Shown here: positions 1 to 64,000 of the stretch, piece after piece
Position numbering within the stretch: position 1 is the stretch's first letter
How the letters are laid out: the number at the start of each line of letters is the position of its first letter
Assembly (NCBI RefSeq): GCF_004664715.2
Contig: NC_051070.1
Coordinates: forward strand, 72,234,200-72,298,199
Source of the DNA: Peromyscus leucopus
Taxonomy: Eukaryota > Chordata > Mammalia > Rodentia > Cricetidae
Direction: 5' to 3'
DNA: 64,000 nucleotides
The notes under the pieces: model-generated
The model's input: the letters and a program-made list of their open reading frames with translations, nothing else
The model's database searches: none
Told to the model about the DNA's origin: nothing
Program-made: the position numbers and the translations under genes

Positions 1-164
1 AGGCCACCAGCCTAGCAGAAAACAAACAGGAGCTTCAGGCTCACTGAGAGGCCCTGTTGGAAGGAAATAAGGTAAAGAAGAGGGCATTAAACACCCTCCT
101 CTGTCCATGCACAGGCCAATGCACCTGCACACATGGAAAATAACATTTTAAAGGAGAAAACACC

Positions 165-297
165 CCAGGCTCACGCCTTAAATCCCGGCACTTGGGAGGC
201 AGAGGCAGGCGGATCTCTGAGTTCAAGGCCAGCCTGGTCTACAGAATGAGAGCCAGGACAGGAACCAAAACTACACAGAGAAACCCTGTCTTGAAAT
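165..297 (+). mobile_element. B1 SINE
   Basis: B1 body and tail (ctcacgccttaaatcccg ... gaaaccctgtcttgaaa) lie in the Supt16h intron just before the penultimate exon. Confidence 0.9.
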
Positions 298-318
298 GTT
301 GTATTTCTACATGATTAA

Positions 319-1643
<1,325 letters not shown>

Positions 1644-2007
1644 TATGAACCTTGGTCCTATGCTCCATTCTCTCTGCAGACAACTCCTAAAAATCCGACA
1701 TGACTTAGAAACTGTTTCTCCTTTTGATTTTGTTGACGTTTTGCCGTATGTGTTTATGGGTTTAGGGGCCATTTGTGTGGACCAAGCTACTCGGGGAATT
1801 CCAGGCCCACCAGGACACGTGCCAGTGGCCCCGTTCAGATGGCTGGCAAGGGAGGCGATGTGGAAGGGCAGGAGGCTCCTCCCACTCTTGATACCGTTTG
1901 TTTTCTTCTGACAACCTATCTTTGCTGTTTCAAAGCTGCATTACCAAGACAGTGGTATAAGCTGACCACTAACTATTTCTACTATGGTTCTTTTTCCTTT
2001 GCATTTT

Positions 2008-2155
2008 TATTTTTCATGGCTTTTTGAGACAGTCTTGCTATGTAGCCATGGCTAACCTTGAAGTTTCAGTAAACCAGGCTGGCCTCAGACTTGTAATCCT
2101 CTGGCTCTGCCTCCCAAGTGCTGGGTGGGATTCCAGCCCCGAGCCACCATACTTA
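2008..2155 (-). mobile_element. B1 SINE in the Supt16h 3' UTR, antisense
   Basis: The reverse-complement B1 signature (ttttgagacagtcttgctat ... gctgggtgggattccagcc) lies inside the 3' UTR. Confidence 0.8.
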
Positions 2156-2852
2156 GCTGAAGCATGGTTCTGGCCCCGCAGGTTCAGTCCTCCTTCCGTC
2201 CCTTAAGCTCCAGATCTGAAGTTCTCGAGAAAGGCTCTTGGCCTTTGCTAGCGACCGTGGTACACACGGCTGAGCTAACGGCAGAGTGGCTGACGGCTCG
2301 ACTTAAGTCCCTGGTTTCTTGCCTCGTGCACATTTGGGGCGTTTCTGCTGCCTCGGAAGACGTAAGCACTGGCACTCACTCCATGGCTGGGTTTTTCTCC
2401 TTTCAAGTCCACTTGTGGTACAGTGCTAGAAGGCAGAGTCACCACTGTCTCTTCTGAGACATCTAAGGAAGAATGGCCATGCCGTATACTCTGCAGGTGA
2501 AATCTAGAGGGAGGCTCAAAGGACTCTACACAGATCTGAAAGACAGTAAGGCATGTTGGCCTGACGTATCTTGACAAGAAGAGAAGCTGGAAGGAGGCAC
2601 ACCCACAAGGCTGGACTCTGCTGCTCCTGCCTTTACTTTCTCTGCGGCACCCTGTGTTGGTCACTTCTGATGATCAGCTGAAGTACTGGGGACATTCTCT
2701 TGCTGCCCTCCCTGCAGGCTCTGCATCCACCTGTCCCACTTCGCCTCCTCTACTGTGACTAAGAGAAGGGGCTTCTCAGATTTTATGTTTGTTTGTTTTC
2801 TCTCCTTAGCAGTAGGACTTGATATTTTGAATTTTGGAAGAACTAAAAGATA

Positions 2853-2858
2853 AATAAA
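2853..2858 (+). promoter_or_regulatory. Supt16h: polyadenylation signal AATAAA of Supt16h
   Basis: This AATAAA lies about 1.2 kb after the Supt16h stop and is followed about 15-25 nt later by a T/GT-rich tract (tttttttgttttgttttttg), as expected of a downstream element. Confidence 0.75.
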
Positions 2859-3131
2859 CTGGGATTTTTTTGTTTTGTTTTTTGTAAATTTGTCTTTTAT
2901 GGCCATTTCTTTGCAGTTCCTGAAATGAAGTCTTGCCTACTAAAGTGTTATTGTGTTAGAACAAAATGCCTTTATCCAACTAGTACCACAGAAGTTCACG
3001 GGTGGTGGTAAGCCTCACCGTTAGTTTGAGAAACAGCAGATAGCACAGGAGACGAGATTTATGGCATAGCATGTTACTTTATAAGAGACTCTCCCTGTGA
3101 TTCCCTCAAATCTTAGAGTGGAGTAGTTCTT

Positions 3132-62744
<59,613 letters not shown>

Positions 62745-62807
62745 CACCTCGATTATCAGGCTGTAAGAGATCCTGGAAGACACTAAATAAAGGAAAAGTT
62801 TTGTTAT

Positions 62808-62880
62808 TTTGTCTTTTTTTTTTTTTTTCCCAGAGCTGAGGACCTAACCCAGGGCTTTGCGCTAAATCCCTAACCCCAAG
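62808..62880 (-). mobile_element. ID SINE, internally shortened
   Basis: Poly(T), then cccagagctgaggacctaac and ctaaatccctaacccc, the reverse complement of an ID element lacking its centre. Confidence 0.8.
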
Positions 62881-62884
62881 TTTT

Positions 62885-63330
62885 TATGATGTTATAACTT
62901 TAGACTGTCTTCTGCAGGATCTCCCTAAATTGTAGTAGGAATTTCCCAGTACTTTTGTGGTAGCATTTGACACATCATAGTTATATTTGTTGTGGTGATA
63001 TTGTGGACAACAATAAGGCCATGCACTCATTAATCATGATATTATTTATTCAAAGTTAAAATTAATTCTCTGATCGTAGGATCGATATTTACCATTTTTG
63101 ATTAATTTTAAGTATCTGCTCCTCCTGGTAGAAAATAACCAACCTTTCTCTCTGGGAAATGGGCTTCTAAATCTTCTTTCCTCTCAATTTACAGGGGCTG
63201 ACTCTTACCAGTTTATATTCTGTGACCTAGCTACTGTGATGGGATCAGACACAGAATACTGACCCTAGTTCAACTAATCCTGTACTATTTCCTAGAGTGC
63301 TGGAAAAAGGCAGAAAAAGTTAAATTAAGC
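62885..63330. other. unassigned AT-rich sequence upstream of Rpgrip1 coding exon 1
   Basis: No repeat signature or CpG-rich promoter is seen. Rpgrip1 promoter elements could not be identified. Confidence 0.4.
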
Positions 63331-63569
63331 TAGGTATGGAAGTATATTCCTGTAACCCTATCATTTAAGAGGCTAAGGCAGGAGAATTCAAAGTTTGAAG
63401 CCTGTCTGGGCTACTTAGCTAGACATTGTTTAAAAAAAAAGCCTAGCATCAGGAGGCAGAGGCAGGCAGATCTCTGGGAGTTCAAGGCCAGCCTAATCTC
63501 CAGAGTGAGTTCCAGGACAGGCTCCAAAGCTAAACAGAGAAACCCTGTCTCAAAAAAAGGAAAAAAGAG

Positions 63570-63638
<69 letters not shown>

Positions 63639-63655
63639 GAGAGAAAGAGAGGAAT
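63330..63655 (+). mobile_element. two B1-type SINEs and a (GA)n tract
   Basis: Diverged B1 at 63330-63430, B1 at 63440-63560, then (GA)n at 63565-63650. Confidence 0.85.
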
Positions 63656-63740
63656 TGGAACTTAGCTCAGTGGTAGAGCACTTACCTAGCAAGCACAAGG
63701 CTCTGGGCTGGGTCCTTAGCTCTGGGAAAAAAAGAAAAAG
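63656..63740 (+). mobile_element. ID SINE
   Basis: ggaacttagctcagtggtag ... gggtccttagctctgggaaa. Confidence 0.88.
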
Positions 63741-63744
63741 AGAG

Positions 63745-64000
63745 GGTCTGGAGAGATGGCTCAGAGGTTAAGAGCACTGGCTGCTCTTCCAGAGGTTCTG
63801 AGTTCAATTCCCAACAACCACATGGTGGCTCACAACCCTCTATACAGATCGAACCCTCTTCTGGTGTGCAGGCATACATGCATACATAGTAAATAATCAT
63901 ACATACATACATAATAAATCTTGGGCTGGAAAGATGGCTCAGTGGTTAAGGGCACTTGGGGTTCAAATCCCAGCACCCACATGGCAGCTAACAACTGTCT
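63745..64000 (+). mobile_element. B2 SINE followed by a second B2 cut by the window edge
   Basis: B2 at 63746-63920 (ggtctggagagatggctcag ... acataataaatctt) and another starting at 63923 (gggctggaaagatggctcag). Confidence 0.92.

Larger units (their letters stand above)
1644..2875 (+). other. Supt16h: Supt16h 3' UTR (end approximate)
   Basis: Non-coding sequence follows the stop codon up to a canonical AATAAA at 2853-2858, so cleavage is expected near 2870-2885. An antisense B1 is embedded at about 2008-2155. The remainder looks unique. The 3' end is inferred from the signal only. Confidence 0.75.

Overview
This window is nuclear DNA of a rodent, most likely a cricetid (hamster, vole or deer-mouse group). 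That placement rests on the very dense B1, B2, B3/B4 and ID SINEs, on the B1 subtype whose tail reads 'caggaaaggcgcaaagctacacagagaaaccctgtctcg', and on B2 copies ending in taataaataaatcttt. It is an inference from repeat type, not a species identification.

Two protein genes are present, convergently arranged. At the left edge, on the + strand, are the last two coding exons of Supt16h (FACT histone-chaperone subunit SPT16), its stop codon at 1641-1643 and its 3' UTR with a polyadenylation signal at 2853. Only about 270 bp separate that signal from the stop codon of the second gene. From 62744 down to 3132, on the - strand, lies the complete coding part of Rpgrip1 (RPGR-interacting protein 1 of the photoreceptor connecting cilium). 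I reconstructed 24 coding exons. All splice phases close, no internal stop is seen, the total is 3831 nt (1276 residues plus stop), and the order follows the human protein from its N-terminus to the C-terminal RPGR-interacting domain. The pair corresponds to the RPGRIP1-SUPT16H neighbourhood of human 14q11.2. The comparison with human RPGRIP1 is from memory, not from an alignment run here.

Layout: 1-2880 Supt16h end; 3132-16301 Rpgrip1 exons 24-20 (RPGR-interacting domain and end of the linker), with a very large intron 20 that holds a 1.7-kb solo LTR, a GC-rich patch and an unexplained ORF; 21298-26448 exons 19-14 (linker and the two C2 domains); 30097-44990 exons 13-6 (coiled coils), with a block of LTR fragments at 39.0-41.4 kb; 45-62.7 kb exons 5-1, separated by repeat-filled introns with a second 1.1-kb solo LTR, an L1 nested in a B2, and a gammaretrovirus-type solo LTR. 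To the right of 62772 there are only repeats and unassigned sequence; any Rpgrip1 promoter or upstream non-coding exon was not located.

The most unusual structures are: a 5' tRNA-Lys half joined to an ID SINE, inserted as one unit that duplicated the exon 17 splice donor; a GC-AG intron after exon 13 with a competing in-phase GT donor; a perfect 22-bp tandem duplication of the exon 6 splice acceptor; an in-frame 18-bp x5 repeat in exon 3; a 24-nt microexon; and retroelements with readable target-site duplications, including two insertions at the same position of two B2 elements. Repeat boundaries given below are approximate (about +/-10-20 bp) unless a target-site duplication is quoted.
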